Virus record (IMG/VR): IMGVR_UViG_3300036820_000018 | Coordinates: 1-64,000 of that record | Source of the DNA: a virus | DNA length: 64,000 bases | Reading direction: 5' to 3' (one strand) | Part shown: positions 23,460 to 32,855 of the stretch, piece after piece | Layout of the letters: each line of letters begins with the position of its first letter | Numbering within the stretch: position 1 is the stretch's first letter | Program-made: the position numbers and the translations under genes | The notes under the pieces: generated by a model | What the model was told of the DNA's origin: nothing | Databases searched by the model: none | Seen by the model: only the letters and a program-made list of their open reading frames with translations

Positions 23460-24736
23460 GTCGTCCCGCTGAAGTTGTTGTTGGTCAGGATCCGGCCGGT
23501 GCAGTTCATCACGTCGTCGTAGGTGAAGGTATGGGTGATCGTGTCAAGAACGACGAAGGCGTTAACGAGCCCGACGCGCTCTCGAGTAACCGTCACCACA
23601 TCGTCGACGTCGAAAATGGGGTTGGGCGGGGTGGCGACAGTCACGGTCCATGCAGTCGAGAGAGCGACTTGCAAATCGCTGTTCGCCATCGGCTGCGCCC
23701 CCACGTTGGTGACGAGACTTGACTCCACGAAGTTCGGCACGTCTCCGAGCGCCCCGCCCACCCAGGTAGGTGACTGCGGGTTGTTGTCTGCTGCTTCGGC
23801 GAGGATCGGGGAGCCGGAAGTTTCAATCCCATCCCCGTTGTAGGTCGCGTCGTTCGCGGTGCCTGTGCCTTGGATGACGATGTCGTTGTAGATCCCGTCT
23901 CGGGTCATCACCACAGAAACTTCGACAGGGGTCGAGTAGGCCGAACCGAACAAGGCACCTGAACCTGTGCCGGGGAGGCCGATGATGTCAGCCTCGACAT
24001 CGGTGAAGTTCCAGGTGATCGGCTGGGTGAGGGGATTGGGGACTGGTTTGCCGGTGACGATCCCGTTGACGTCGAAGTACAGCTCGTAGCCGATTGCTGT
24101 CGCCATGTCCAAGGCGGCTTGCCAGGGATCTGAACCCTGGTCATAAGACGCAGTCGGGACGATCGCAGTCGTCGGGGCGATGTTGTACTGAAGCGGCTGG
24201 ACGCCTGTTTGTTGACTCCAGACCATGTTGAGAAGCGTCTGGATCTCGGTGACGAAGTTCCCCGACGAGGTGGCCGGGAAGTTGTACGGGTTCTTCAGCG
24301 CTCGTTGAGCGATCGTCCACCCTCGGTCGTTCAGATCCAAGGTGACCGTGCAGTCCTCGCCTGTGTCGTCAACCGTTGAGGTGGTGATGACAAACAGACC
24401 GTTCGGTACCCACTGGGTCGCCGGCGTGGGAGTCGTGACCTGAGAGAGGATCCCGGTCTCGATGAAGATCTCTGACCCGAAGGGCGCGAGCATCGACCCT
24501 GGGTTCACGGGCATCAACGTCGGAGGAGGGATTGTCGGGATCACCTCGATGGTGATCTCTCCTGTGCGTCTGAACTCCGCGTTGCGGTCGACAGTGAACG
24601 AGCCTGTCGATGCGTCAGCAAGGTAAGGACCACCCTGGGGGACGCCGCCTTTGAGAACCGTGAAGCGCGCCTCGACGAGCATCGCCCCATAACGCAGAGC
24701 ATCGATGAAAGCCGCGGAAGGGGATATAACGGGCAT
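23456..24736 (-). CDS. DUF5047-type minor tail/baseplate hub protein
   Basis: 426 residues. Start ALRYGAMLVEARFTVLKGG, then GSFTVDRNAEFRRTGEITIE and a DLNDRGWTIAQRALKNPYN block, and a C-terminal FDVDDVVTVTRERVGLVN, all as in the DUF5047 family of actinophages. It likely forms part of the hub below the tail tube. GTGA and TGATG overlaps with neighbours. Confidence 0.75.
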   Translation of the reverse strand: MPVISPSAAFIDALRYGAMLVEARFTVLKGGVPQGGPYLADASTGSFTVDRNAEFRRTGEITIEVIPTIPPPTLMPVNPGSMLAPFGSEIFIETGILSQVTTPTPATQWVPNGLFVITTSTVDDTGEDCTVTLDLNDRGWTIAQRALKNPYNFPATSSGNFVTEIQTLLNMVWSQQTGVQPLQYNIAPTTAIVPTASYDQGSDPWQAALDMATAIGYELYFDVNGIVTGKPVPNPLTQPITWNFTDVEADIIGLPGTGSGALFGSAYSTPVEVSVVMTRDGIYNDIVIQGTGTANDATYNGDGIETSGSPILAEAADNNPQSPTWVGGALGDVPNFVESSLVTNVGAQPMANSDLQVALSTAWTVTVATPPNPIFDVDDVVTVTRERVGLVNAFVVLDTITHTFTYDDVMNCTGRILTNNNFSGTT

Positions 24737-26472
24737 CAGACGGGCGGCCGCGATTGCGACACAAAAGTGATTGCAGTCGTCCGGTGCATGTTCACGATCG
24801 TGGACGGCAACAGAGTTGAATCGAGCGTCTTATTGCCCGTGCCTGTGCTCATTCCGCCTGTCTGGGGTCCTATGCGGAAGAACCCGCTGTCGGTGCCTCC
24901 GAAGGGCAGGGAGATGAAGACGGTGGCCTGGCTGTTCAACAAGGCTTGGAGTCCCAAGTAGGTCGGCTGGTCGAAGGTCTCGAAGGTTCCTTGTCCGTCG
25001 AGGCCGCCAATAGTGCTGGCGACGATGTTCGGTGGACTCTGTCCCATCACGAGGTGAGCCGTGGACTGCTCGGTGACCTGCGGCTCCCATTGAATCGCCT
25101 GAGCCGCGATCGCCGTAGCCGAGGGGTTGAGCGGGTTGAATGCCCAGCACTTGGTGGTGACGAAGTGCACAGCCGACGAGGACGCTGTGGCAGAGATCAC
25201 CGAAGCATTCGTGCCTGTGATCACGATGATCGACGCGACGTAGGTGTACTGGACCCCTGGGATGACCTCGAAGTCTTCGACGATCACCTGGTAGGGCGAG
25301 GTCCCTGGGATCGGAGCAGGATTGACCGGAGAGGCGTTTCTGACGTAAACGCTCGACCCGTCTGACCCGTTGCGCAGGATGATCGCGTTCTGCAATCCGT
25401 TGTAAGGGGTGTTCGCTCCGGTGACCAACAGGCTGATGATCGGGCACGCTGAGCCAAGCACGTCTGTGGTCTGGGTCGCGACGATCGTCGGAGTGGTTGG
25501 CGGGGTGTAGCTCGTCGAGAACGACGAGTGCGACCATCCTGACCACTGGCCTCCTGTCTCAGTGACCGCGACGTATGCCCGCCAGCTGATCCCGCTCGGA
25601 AGGTAGATCGGGACAGCGGAGAGGTCGAGGCTGTAGACATAGGATCCGCCGAGCTGGCCTGAATCATAGACCGACGTGCTGCCGTCTGTAGTGTTGATGG
25701 CTGACGGAAGAGTCGGAGATCCTCCGCTGGTGATGTTGTAGACGATCACCCTGTAGGAGGTCTGCTGTGCGCCAGGAGCCAGTGTGAGCGTCCAGGTGAT
25801 CAAAGGGTCTGCTGTAGCGATTGAGCCGCTAGGAGCCGTCACAGTGACGCTAGGGGCCACTTGAGCGTTGATGGTGAAGTACCCCGCTATCGCTCCAACA
25901 CCGTTTGAGTCCTTGGTCTGGATGGACCACTGGTAGATATTGCCGTCCTGCCACGGGGAGTTCGTTCCTGTGACTGCTCCGGTAGTGACGTGACCCGTCC
26001 CCCCCGTTTGAGAGACGAACCTCACCACCGCGACCGTGGATGAGGTGACCGAGGAGACGATGTAGGTAGCTACCCCGACGCTTGTGACCACCGCAAGGCT
26101 TGTCCCTGCAACAAACCCCGCAGTCGAGAGCACCGTGAGGTTGGTGATCGAGGCCGCGAGAGTCGAGGACATGTTCGCGTTGGTCGAGATCGCACCGGTC
26201 GGGAAGGTGTAGCTCCCTGTCGAGCCTGAGTTGTAGACAGGCGTCGATTGCCAGGTCCCTGTGGACACGTTCCAGAACTGGGCTATCGACCCACCGTTGG
26301 TGATCCGAAGGAACGCCCACCCGCTTTGAGTGAGGCCGGTCTGGCCTGGGTTGTACTGCCAGGTGAAGGTGGGTTGGTTGGAGAGATCGAGATATGTCCC
26401 GTTCGCTGGGGTGAGAAGCGTGGGGGCCAATGAGACCGGGTTGACCAGCCCCGCGACCACCAGTACGGGCAT
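24736..26472 (-). CDS. minor tail protein with FN3/Ig-like domains
   Basis: 578 residues. Begins with a fibronectin-type repeat (LLTPANGTYLDLSNQPTFTW), contains further FN3-like units (QWSIQTKDSNGVG, WRAYVAVTETGGQWSGWS) and a C-terminal distal-tail-like domain (GTFETFDQPTYLGLQALLN). An inserted stretch around residues 105-165 (NLTVLSTAGF, VTSVGVATY, RFVSQTGGTG) is homologous to an insert in the tail tube protein. Lies between the tape-measure region and DUF5047, the usual place for distal tail protein. Confidence 0.72.
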   Translation of the reverse strand: MPVLVVAGLVNPVSLAPTLLTPANGTYLDLSNQPTFTWQYNPGQTGLTQSGWAFLRITNGGSIAQFWNVSTGTWQSTPVYNSGSTGSYTFPTGAISTNANMSSTLAASITNLTVLSTAGFVAGTSLAVVTSVGVATYIVSSVTSSTVAVVRFVSQTGGTGHVTTGAVTGTNSPWQDGNIYQWSIQTKDSNGVGAIAGYFTINAQVAPSVTVTAPSGSIATADPLITWTLTLAPGAQQTSYRVIVYNITSGGSPTLPSAINTTDGSTSVYDSGQLGGSYVYSLDLSAVPIYLPSGISWRAYVAVTETGGQWSGWSHSSFSTSYTPPTTPTIVATQTTDVLGSACPIISLLVTGANTPYNGLQNAIILRNGSDGSSVYVRNASPVNPAPIPGTSPYQVIVEDFEVIPGVQYTYVASIIVITGTNASVISATASSSAVHFVTTKCWAFNPLNPSATAIAAQAIQWEPQVTEQSTAHLVMGQSPPNIVASTIGGLDGQGTFETFDQPTYLGLQALLNSQATVFISLPFGGTDSGFFRIGPQTGGMSTGTGNKTLDSTLLPSTIVNMHRTTAITFVSQSRPPV

Positions 26473-26841
26473 TTAGCTCAGCCTTTCTCGCATCTTCTCC
26501 GCGAAGCCTTGTGCGATCTTGTGACGGTTCAACAGGTCTCGGTGCACGCGTTCATCGACAAGGTCGAGTTGCTCTTCTCGAAGGCTTATGCCGCGGATCG
26601 CAGCTCGCTCCGCTTCGACCCTGACTGCCTCACGCACCGCTGTGTGGCCCTTGGTGCCCCCGTCTCCCCAGTCCCACCGTTCCCTACGGAAGGCTTGTAG
26701 AGCCTCAGGGGTGAGCTCTGAGGCCCACCAGGACCATTTGCACTCATCACAGCGCCAGGGAGGGGTCTCTGGACCCATCGCGTTTGGCTGGAGGACTCCA
26801 CCACATGAAGGGCACTGCTGGTGATAAGCGATGTCGCTCAT
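26473..26841 (-). CDS. zinc-ribbon tail-region protein
   Basis: 122 residues. N-terminal QCPSCGGVLQPN and WRCDECKWSWW form a C4 zinc ribbon; the C-terminal half is a charged helix (AVREAVRVEAERAAIRG). ATGA overlap with the tape measure gene. Function unknown; perhaps a tail assembly factor. Confidence 0.65.
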   Translation of the reverse strand: MSDIAYHQQCPSCGGVLQPNAMGPETPPWRCDECKWSWWASELTPEALQAFRRERWDWGDGGTKGHTAVREAVRVEAERAAIRGISLREEQLDLVDERVHRDLLNRHKIAQGFAEKMRERLS

Positions 26842-29800
26842 GTCCTCGTCCCCGCACCTGCGCTCAGAGAGGCGAGAGCCTGCCTGGCGAACTGCTCAGC
26901 AGATCCTTGCTCGATGGCTGTCTTGATTGAGCCAGCGTTCCCGCCTGGGGCGTAGATGTTGAACTCGGCGTTGACGACGAGGTTCATGCCACCACCGCCG
27001 TACCCCGAGCGGCCGCCAAGGGCGAACGGCACGGTCTTCAGCCGGTTCGAGGTGTCTAGAAGTGCGCTAATGGGCCTGCTCTGGTTGTTCCTCTGCCCGA
27101 CCTCTAAGCCTTCCATCATCGCCTCGCCGACCTTTATGAAGTAGGGCGACGGGCTACCGATCAGCCCCCCGATGAGGGGGAGTTTCTTAATGGTGTTGAT
27201 GATTCCGTTGATGATCCCTGTGAGGTGAGGGATTTTGCTCTCGAGCCCGTGGATGAACCCGGTGATCAGGGCAACCCCGGCGTCAATAAGCCAGGTGCCA
27301 GCCTTGCCGAAGAAGCTGATCAGTTTCCCGGGCAGTCCGAGGAACCACTTCTGCACCTGGAGGTAGAACTTCGCAATCCCGACCAAGAACCCTGAAAGCG
27401 AGCTTCCCCCTGAGCCGACCAGCCAATGGACGGCGTCAGAGAAGAAGGATCGGAGCTTGCCTGGCAGATTCAGGAACCAAGTCCAGAGCTTCGGGGCAAA
27501 CCCGAGGATACCGTTGATCATCCCCGCGATGAGGTGCTCGCCCGTGGGGACGAGCCATCCGACAGCGCTAACAACGAGCCCCTCGATGATGCCCGGCATC
27601 TTGACGAATAGGAAATAGAGGACCTTGAGTTCTAGCTCTGCCTCGCGCACCATCAGGATGATTGCCTCTCCGACGGCTTGTCCGAGAAGGTAACCGAGAC
27701 TGCCGATGGCCTTCAGAGCCAGATCAGGGAGCGTCTTGAACACCGCTTCTATATCGCCTGGAAGACTTTCAAAAAACGAGACAATCTCTCCTGGGAGCGC
27801 CTTGAAGAAGCTCAGGAGATCTCCGAAGCCCTCTTCGACATGCTTAGGGATCGAGGTGAAGAACTTAACAAAGGGGCCAGAGAACCATGCCCCGACGCTC
27901 TTCATGAACCCCCACACGGTGTTCCAGTGCGTAGCAATCAGCTCTGCCGCGGCGAGAAAGGGGCCAACAATCGGAATCGCCGCGAGGCCCAATGCTGAGA
28001 CCAGGGAGTGACTCTTGATGAAAGACCAGACCGTGTTCCAGTGCTTAACAAGCTCATAAATCGCAGCCGCGAAGGCCAGGATCGCAAGGGTGATCAGCCC
28101 GATGGGATTCGCGTCCGCCGCGATATCCATCGAACCTAGGGCTCCGTCGAGGGCGGGGATAGCGGTAGTGGCGAGGGTGATCATCCCCTGAGCGACGATT
28201 TTCAACGCGTCGGTGAGGGCACCAAACCCGATAGTTGTGATGACTCCTCGAAGCGCTGAGAACCGCAGGAGAAGAAGCCCGATCCCAAGGGCATCTGCAC
28301 CACCGGGGATCCCCCGGGCGAACCTCATTAGGGCGTTGATCACTTTGAGAGCATCGGTCGCGAGCTTGATCAGGAGCGGGGCTGCACCGATGTAGATCTG
28401 GGTCATGATCGAGCCGAACTGGATCAGAACCTGGATCAGTTCGAGCACCTCTTGCTTGTGGAGCTTGAAGACCGTGCTGAGACCGGTGGAGTCACCTGCC
28501 GTCGTGAGGACCGTGTGGAGTCGATTCAGGTAGCCGGTGAGCAACACGACGATTCCCTCGCCGAGTCCTGCTGTCTTCCCGAAGATGTCCGCAACGTCTT
28601 TGATCAGGATCTTGAGGAAGGCGTCCCAGGTCCGCCAGAGGGAGATCATGCGCTCGATCTCGCCAGCGAACTTGCTCCAGCCCGAACCGTTCAGTCGAGT
28701 GAAGAGCCTGTCAAGACTGGCTATAAACCCACCTGTCTGAGGGGCAATGAGGCCAATCATTCTGATGAGGAGCTCGACACCTTGGTCAAAGGCCTGCATC
28801 GCTGTCGGGAGATCTTGTTGGAACTTGTTCTCAAGCTCAGTAAAGATCGCCAGTCCCGGTCCAGAGATCCAAGCAAACAGGGGTTGAAGGTCTGTTTGGA
28901 TGATCTTGGTGTTCTCAGCCGCATACTTCCCGATGATCGGGAGGAACTTGTCGGCTACATGGACGGCCTGAGTGATGATCTCAGCCCCGTATTTCTCCGC
29001 TAAGCCCGTGTACTGATCGAAGAGAGACTTGAAGGTCTGGATCGCATCTGCGGCCCCTACGACGGCCTGACGAGCGATGGGGTTGAACCCTGAGAGAGCC
29101 CCGTTGAGTTCTCGGGCGGCCACAGCTGCCTCGGTTGACTTCGCGCCGTAGTCCTGGATAGCGGCAGTCAGGTTGTTCTGGGCACTGAGGACGTTCTTTA
29201 TGTCACCCGAGGCTTGGCCGATCCCGGCCAAGTCGGTACCCAGCCCAACGCCTTCAGTCCCAAGTGCCCCGAGGCCGAGCAGCCCCGCTCCAATCCCACC
29301 TCCAGCGAGGGAGCCAGCGAGGCCTACTCCGGTGAGTGCCAGATGCTCAGGACCGAAGCCGGCGAGAGCCCCGAGAGACATGAACCGAGCGCTGAAGAGC
29401 GCCGACAACGTGCTGAGAGGACTAAGGAGCCGATTGATGAAGGACCCGCTTGAGTCTCCCCACAGCGAACTGGTGAGGGTGCTCGCCAGGACGCCTCCGA
29501 GGAGACCTCCATCCTTGTTGCCGCCTCCGCTAGCTAGTCCTGCCAGAGCAGGCGACAGAGCTGGGAGTGCGAAGAGCAACCGCTTGTCGATGCTGTCACC
29601 CATCGCGTCGAGAGCGGCGAGCTGAGCCTCGACGGCGGCGACGTTCTTGAGTTCGAGGTCGATCGCTAGATCTCGAGAGTGGGTGATTGCGTCAAGCTCA
29701 GCGAGGATCGAGTTGATGTGGGCCTGGCTGATCTGCGGGTCGATCTCGACAGCGCCCATCGCCGCCAACATCGCGGAGAGCGATTCCATCTGAGCCAACG

Positions 29801-30146
29801 GACGCTCGTCGTAGACCTCAGGGTTGACCGCGATCTTGTATTGCTGAGCAGCGAAGGTCTGAAGAAGCGCGTCAGACGCGGCTAGAGATCCTGCGAGAGC
29901 CCCTTGGTTGACCTCAACGAAAGCATTCTTGACGGTCGGCTTCTTCGCCCAACTATCGAGGAAGGCTGAGGCTGAAGTGAGATCCGCAATGAGCTTTGCG
30001 TCATCGACCCCGACCTGTGTGTTCGTGGTCTGCTTGCCGAAGTCGGCGATAGCGGCCTCGTCCGCGGCAAGGGTCGCGAGGAGGTCACGATCATCGGCTG
30101 TGACCGAGATCACGATAGGCGGGAGGTAGCCCCCGTCAATAGCCAC
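26838..30146 (-). CDS. tape measure protein
   Basis: 1102 residues, the longest ORF and the ruler for tail length. N-terminal helical start with ADDRDLLATLAADEAAIADF, long coiled and Ala-rich central helices, hydrophobic segments around 660-720, and several Trp/Phe/Leu-Pro-Gly repeats (WFLGLPGKLISFF, WFLNLPGKLRSFF) near 860-960. C-terminal basic Gly-rich end. Preceded by the chaperone pair plus one gene. TAG/ATG junction with the gene upstream. Confidence 0.9.
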   Translation of the reverse strand: MAIDGGYLPPIVISVTADDRDLLATLAADEAAIADFGKQTTNTQVGVDDAKLIADLTSASAFLDSWAKKPTVKNAFVEVNQGALAGSLAASDALLQTFAAQQYKIAVNPEVYDERPLAQMESLSAMLAAMGAVEIDPQISQAHINSILAELDAITHSRDLAIDLELKNVAAVEAQLAALDAMGDSIDKRLLFALPALSPALAGLASGGGNKDGGLLGGVLASTLTSSLWGDSSGSFINRLLSPLSTLSALFSARFMSLGALAGFGPEHLALTGVGLAGSLAGGGIGAGLLGLGALGTEGVGLGTDLAGIGQASGDIKNVLSAQNNLTAAIQDYGAKSTEAAVAARELNGALSGFNPIARQAVVGAADAIQTFKSLFDQYTGLAEKYGAEIITQAVHVADKFLPIIGKYAAENTKIIQTDLQPLFAWISGPGLAIFTELENKFQQDLPTAMQAFDQGVELLIRMIGLIAPQTGGFIASLDRLFTRLNGSGWSKFAGEIERMISLWRTWDAFLKILIKDVADIFGKTAGLGEGIVVLLTGYLNRLHTVLTTAGDSTGLSTVFKLHKQEVLELIQVLIQFGSIMTQIYIGAAPLLIKLATDALKVINALMRFARGIPGGADALGIGLLLLRFSALRGVITTIGFGALTDALKIVAQGMITLATTAIPALDGALGSMDIAADANPIGLITLAILAFAAAIYELVKHWNTVWSFIKSHSLVSALGLAAIPIVGPFLAAAELIATHWNTVWGFMKSVGAWFSGPFVKFFTSIPKHVEEGFGDLLSFFKALPGEIVSFFESLPGDIEAVFKTLPDLALKAIGSLGYLLGQAVGEAIILMVREAELELKVLYFLFVKMPGIIEGLVVSAVGWLVPTGEHLIAGMINGILGFAPKLWTWFLNLPGKLRSFFSDAVHWLVGSGGSSLSGFLVGIAKFYLQVQKWFLGLPGKLISFFGKAGTWLIDAGVALITGFIHGLESKIPHLTGIINGIINTIKKLPLIGGLIGSPSPYFIKVGEAMMEGLEVGQRNNQSRPISALLDTSNRLKTVPFALGGRSGYGGGGMNLVVNAEFNIYAPGGNAGSIKTAIEQGSAEQFARQALASLSAGAGTRT

Positions 30147-30622
30147 TAGGACCCCACGATCGCAGCAGAGATGCGCTCAACGGCGAGCGGGGAGATCGAC
30201 GGTGTCACCTGATCCCAGGCCCTCAGCATGTAGTGAGCGCCGAACTGGTGGACGCTGTGAACGATCACCTCGGAGCTTCCGTACTCGTGCTCCATGTAGT
30301 GACCGGTGTCTGAGAAGAAGGCCAGATAGGGATGACCGAAGATCGTGCCTCCGAGTTCACGCTGCCTGCCGTAGATGATCGTTGGGCCAACCTCGGCCTC
30401 GTAGATCCCCTGTGCGCCTCTCGGGCCTTGCACGTCGATCGAACGTGCAAGGTCCCCTGGAGGGTTCGTCGAGTTGTCGGGGTAATCCCCCACGGGAGCG
30501 TTCGCTATCCCGGCTAGTTGATAGAGGTGGATCGCGTCCGCGGCGATGGCCTGAGTGGCCTGGTCGATGCGTTGGGCGAGAGCCCGAAGGCCGGCGATCG
30601 TGCCAGCAACCTCAACTGGCAT
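30146..30622 (-). CDS. HK97 gp10-like minor tail/neck protein
   Basis: 158 residues. N-terminal helix LRALAQRIDQATQAIAADAI, then PPGDLARSIDV and YGRQRELGGTIFGHPYLAFF as in HK97 gp10-like proteins that normally sit between connector and tail tube genes. Here the gene lies between the tail chaperone and the tape measure. ATG overlaps the chaperone TAA (TAATG). Confidence 0.6.
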   Translation of the reverse strand: MPVEVAGTIAGLRALAQRIDQATQAIAADAIHLYQLAGIANAPVGDYPDNSTNPPGDLARSIDVQGPRGAQGIYEAEVGPTIIYGRQRELGGTIFGHPYLAFFSDTGHYMEHEYGSSEVIVHSVHQFGAHYMLRAWDQVTPSISPLAVERISAAIVGS

Positions 30623-30945
30623 TAGTTGGCCTTTCCTCGTTTGCGCGCTGCCGCGGCCATGACCCGTTGCATCCGGGTGTCCTTGCTTGCGCCTGAACTC
30701 TGCTTGTCGATCTCATCGCGCTCTCGACGGGCGTCCATGATTGCGAACTGAACGTCGTAGACGGCGTCAACCACATGGACTTTTGCCATGAACTCGGTGT
30801 GGTCTACGACGGCTCCGGGGAAGAGCTTTCGCCACTGATAGGACTGGTATCTGCGGGAGAGGTCAGAGGAGACGGGCTCTGCGCTTGCACCTCGGAGGGT
30901 GAGGTCGAGGACGAAGAGCCCCCAGTAGGGGTTGCGTTCTCCTTG
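30622..30945 (-). CDS. tail assembly chaperone, T-type extension reached by -1 frameshift
   Basis: No start codon fits; the frame opens after a TGA at 30948-30946 and stays open past the G-type stop to a TAA at 30622. It encodes NPYWGLFVLDLTLRG, YQSYQWRKLFPGAVVDHTEF and a helical DARRERDEIDKQ end, typical of the T-type domain. The shift is -1 relative to the G frame. Candidate slip sites are the C-run at 30931-30928 and the G-run at 30923-30919 (minus strand); neither is a perfect heptamer. Confidence 0.65.
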   Translation of the reverse strand, partial: QGERNPYWGLFVLDLTLRGASAEPVSSDLSRRYQSYQWRKLFPGAVVDHTEFMAKVHVVDAVYDVQFAIMDARRERDEIDKQSSGASKDTRMQRVMAAAARKRGKAN

Positions 30946-31367
30946 TCATTGCCTTGAGGCTCGAAGTTCTCAGGCATCGCCGCGCTCATGGCCTCGCCAC
31001 CTGCTGCTTCGACGAGAGCGCCGTAGATGTCTCTCGGCAGTTTCCCGAAGTCAGCGAAGGTCCGGGGAAGGGGACGACTGAGAGTCCATGAGTGCAGAGT
31101 CCCGAAGGCTGACGCCTTACGGAGATTCTGCATCGCCATGGTCTCTTCAAAGGTGAGAGCGAGCGCCTCGTAGTCTGCCCTGACCCGAGCGGCGAAGCTC
31201 TCGTCGCTCTCGCCGTCCTCCTGGGTGGGAGAAACCCGTCCCGCTATCTTTGCCATCGCCGAGCTGGCAGCTGTGAAAGCGGCCTGAATCAGCGCTTCGT
31301 CATCCCCTGTGAGGTCGTTTCTCTCTTTCAAGAGAGCGGTGCCCCCAGGGATATCTACTTCCCTCAT
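30804..31367 (-). CDS. tail assembly chaperone, G-type
   Basis: 187 residues. ATG follows GAAAGGGAACC. Acidic helical N-terminal domain (ALIQAAFTAASSAMAKIAG, FEETMAMQNLRKASAFGTL), Ser/Pro-rich C-terminus. Position between tail tube and tape measure and the overlapping second frame mark it as the short form of the chaperone pair that wraps the tape measure protein during tail assembly. Confidence 0.75.
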   Translation of the reverse strand: MREVDIPGGTALLKERNDLTGDDEALIQAAFTAASSAMAKIAGRVSPTQEDGESDESFAARVRADYEALALTFEETMAMQNLRKASAFGTLHSWTLSRPLPRTFADFGKLPRDIYGALVEAAGGEAMSAAMPENFEPQGNDKENATPTGGSSSSTSPSEVQAQSPSPLTSPADTSPISGESSSPEPS

Positions 31368-31403
31368 TGGTTCCCTTTCGTGTTGGTTGATGCTGCGGTC
31401 GGC

Positions 31404-32852
31404 CTAATAAGCCGAGGCGACGGAATTTGCCACGGTGAGGATGCATGGTGACTCCCCACCTGCTGTCGCGTCGGTGGTGGTCGGGAGGAACCCGAACTCC
31501 ACTGGGGTCGTCGCGTAGTCCCCGGTGCGGTCGAGCTCACCAGTGATGAACTGAGCGTTGCTCGAGTGGATGTTGAGCGCCGCGCCCGCGACCTGATCGA
31601 AGATCGTGAAGTCGAAGGCCTGCTCAAGAGCATTGAGGTAAGCGTTCAACTGCGGAGACCCGGGCTGCTCGACGAAGGTCAGCTTGCCTGTGGCGACCTG
31701 GGGGCCGGCAAAGTAGCTGAAGTACTGCTGCTGACCCGTTAGAGCCGGGATGCCCTTCACCCCACGTTTGAAGTCAAACTCCCATTCGGTGACCGTTGGG
31801 ACGTAGTTCGAGGCGTAGCTGTTCCCGCCGAGCAGGGTGTAGAAGGACCACGGAGCAGGTGACTGCTTGCCGGTGTAGGACACTGTCGGAGGGCTGATGT
31901 TTGGAGTGGCGGGGTTGCCCATCCAGGTGCAGGTGTACTCGACCAGCCCTGTGCCGTTACCCTTGATCGTCAGCTCGTCGAGTTGCATGGCGGTCATCTC
32001 GCGCCATTCCTCACCGTCGAAGTCCCAGAGGGTGAACGATGGCGGCTGAGAGCCGATCAGGGTGACCAATGCCCCTACGACACCGTTGCCTGTGCCACCA
32101 GTCTGGCTGACGAAGGTGCAGCCGGTGAAGGTGGTACCGCTCCCGCCGAGACCGGTGTAGGTGAAGATTGCTGCCCCCACCGAAGTGTTGACCTGGATCT
32201 GTCCTGAAGAGAAGAATCCCGTGGTTGACAAAACCGTGATCGTGGTCAGGGCGCTGACAGCGGTAGTCGCCCCGTTGTATGTGGTACCCAGACCTGAGTT
32301 CTGAACGCTGAACTGGTGCTTGGAGAGCTGGGTGATGGCCGCGTTGGCCACCTGCGTGAAAAGCACCGGGGAAGACAGAGTCAAACTTGTCGAGCCGCCG
32401 CCTGACGCTATCTGGTGAGTTTCCACGGTCCCATTGGCGTTGGATCCGAAGGTGATCCACATGCCGTTGGTGAAGGTGCTGGCGCTGACAGTGATGGCCG
32501 CTGACCCAACCGTGGATGTGGAGAGCGTCACCCCTGTCACGGTCACTGCGGTGTACTTGTCCGGCGAACCGAACTCGCCCATCAGAAACAGAGGGAAGCT
32601 GTCGAGGTAGGGAGGTGCACTCCAGCCGTGGGTGTCGTCGCGGATCCCGGTGACGTATTGGTACGTCTCGACCATCGACCCCTGAAGAGTCTGGTCGGGG
32701 AGGATCATCAGATTGGGCTTGTACTTCGGGCCCTTGACTGGGATCGCGTAAGACGGGCCGCCTGAAGGCGGCGTGCCTTTGGTGATCTCGCGTCCAATGG
32801 CGATCTCGGTTTCGGCGACGGCATATGCCTGGCCGTTGTAGAAGGCGGGCAT
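31404..32852 (-). CDS. major tail tube protein with inserted domain
   Basis: 482 residues. N-terminal tail-tube start (EIAIGREITKGTPPSGGPSY, QTLQGSMVETYQYVTGIRDD), C-terminal tube half (TVTEWEFDFKRGVKGIPALT, ATGKLTFVEQPGSPQLNAYL). The middle (about 95-260) holds extra beta-domains, including TVLSTTGF...NTSVGAAIFTY...FVSQTGGTG, related to an insert in the minor tail protein at 24736-26472. Such inserts probably decorate the tube surface. Confidence 0.82.
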   Translation of the reverse strand: MPAFYNGQAYAVAETEIAIGREITKGTPPSGGPSYAIPVKGPKYKPNLMILPDQTLQGSMVETYQYVTGIRDDTHGWSAPPYLDSFPLFLMGEFGSPDKYTAVTVTGVTLSTSTVGSAAITVSASTFTNGMWITFGSNANGTVETHQIASGGGSTSLTLSSPVLFTQVANAAITQLSKHQFSVQNSGLGTTYNGATTAVSALTTITVLSTTGFFSSGQIQVNTSVGAAIFTYTGLGGSGTTFTGCTFVSQTGGTGNGVVGALVTLIGSQPPSFTLWDFDGEEWREMTAMQLDELTIKGNGTGLVEYTCTWMGNPATPNISPPTVSYTGKQSPAPWSFYTLLGGNSYASNYVPTVTEWEFDFKRGVKGIPALTGQQQYFSYFAGPQVATGKLTFVEQPGSPQLNAYLNALEQAFDFTIFDQVAGAALNIHSSNAQFITGELDRTGDYATTPVEFGFLPTTTDATAGGESPCILTVANSVASAY

Positions 32853-32855
32853 GTG

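Noticed and set aside
28452-29625. Long plus-strand ORFs opposite the tape measure gene
   Set aside because: They are antisense shadows of a strongly supported 1102-residue protein.
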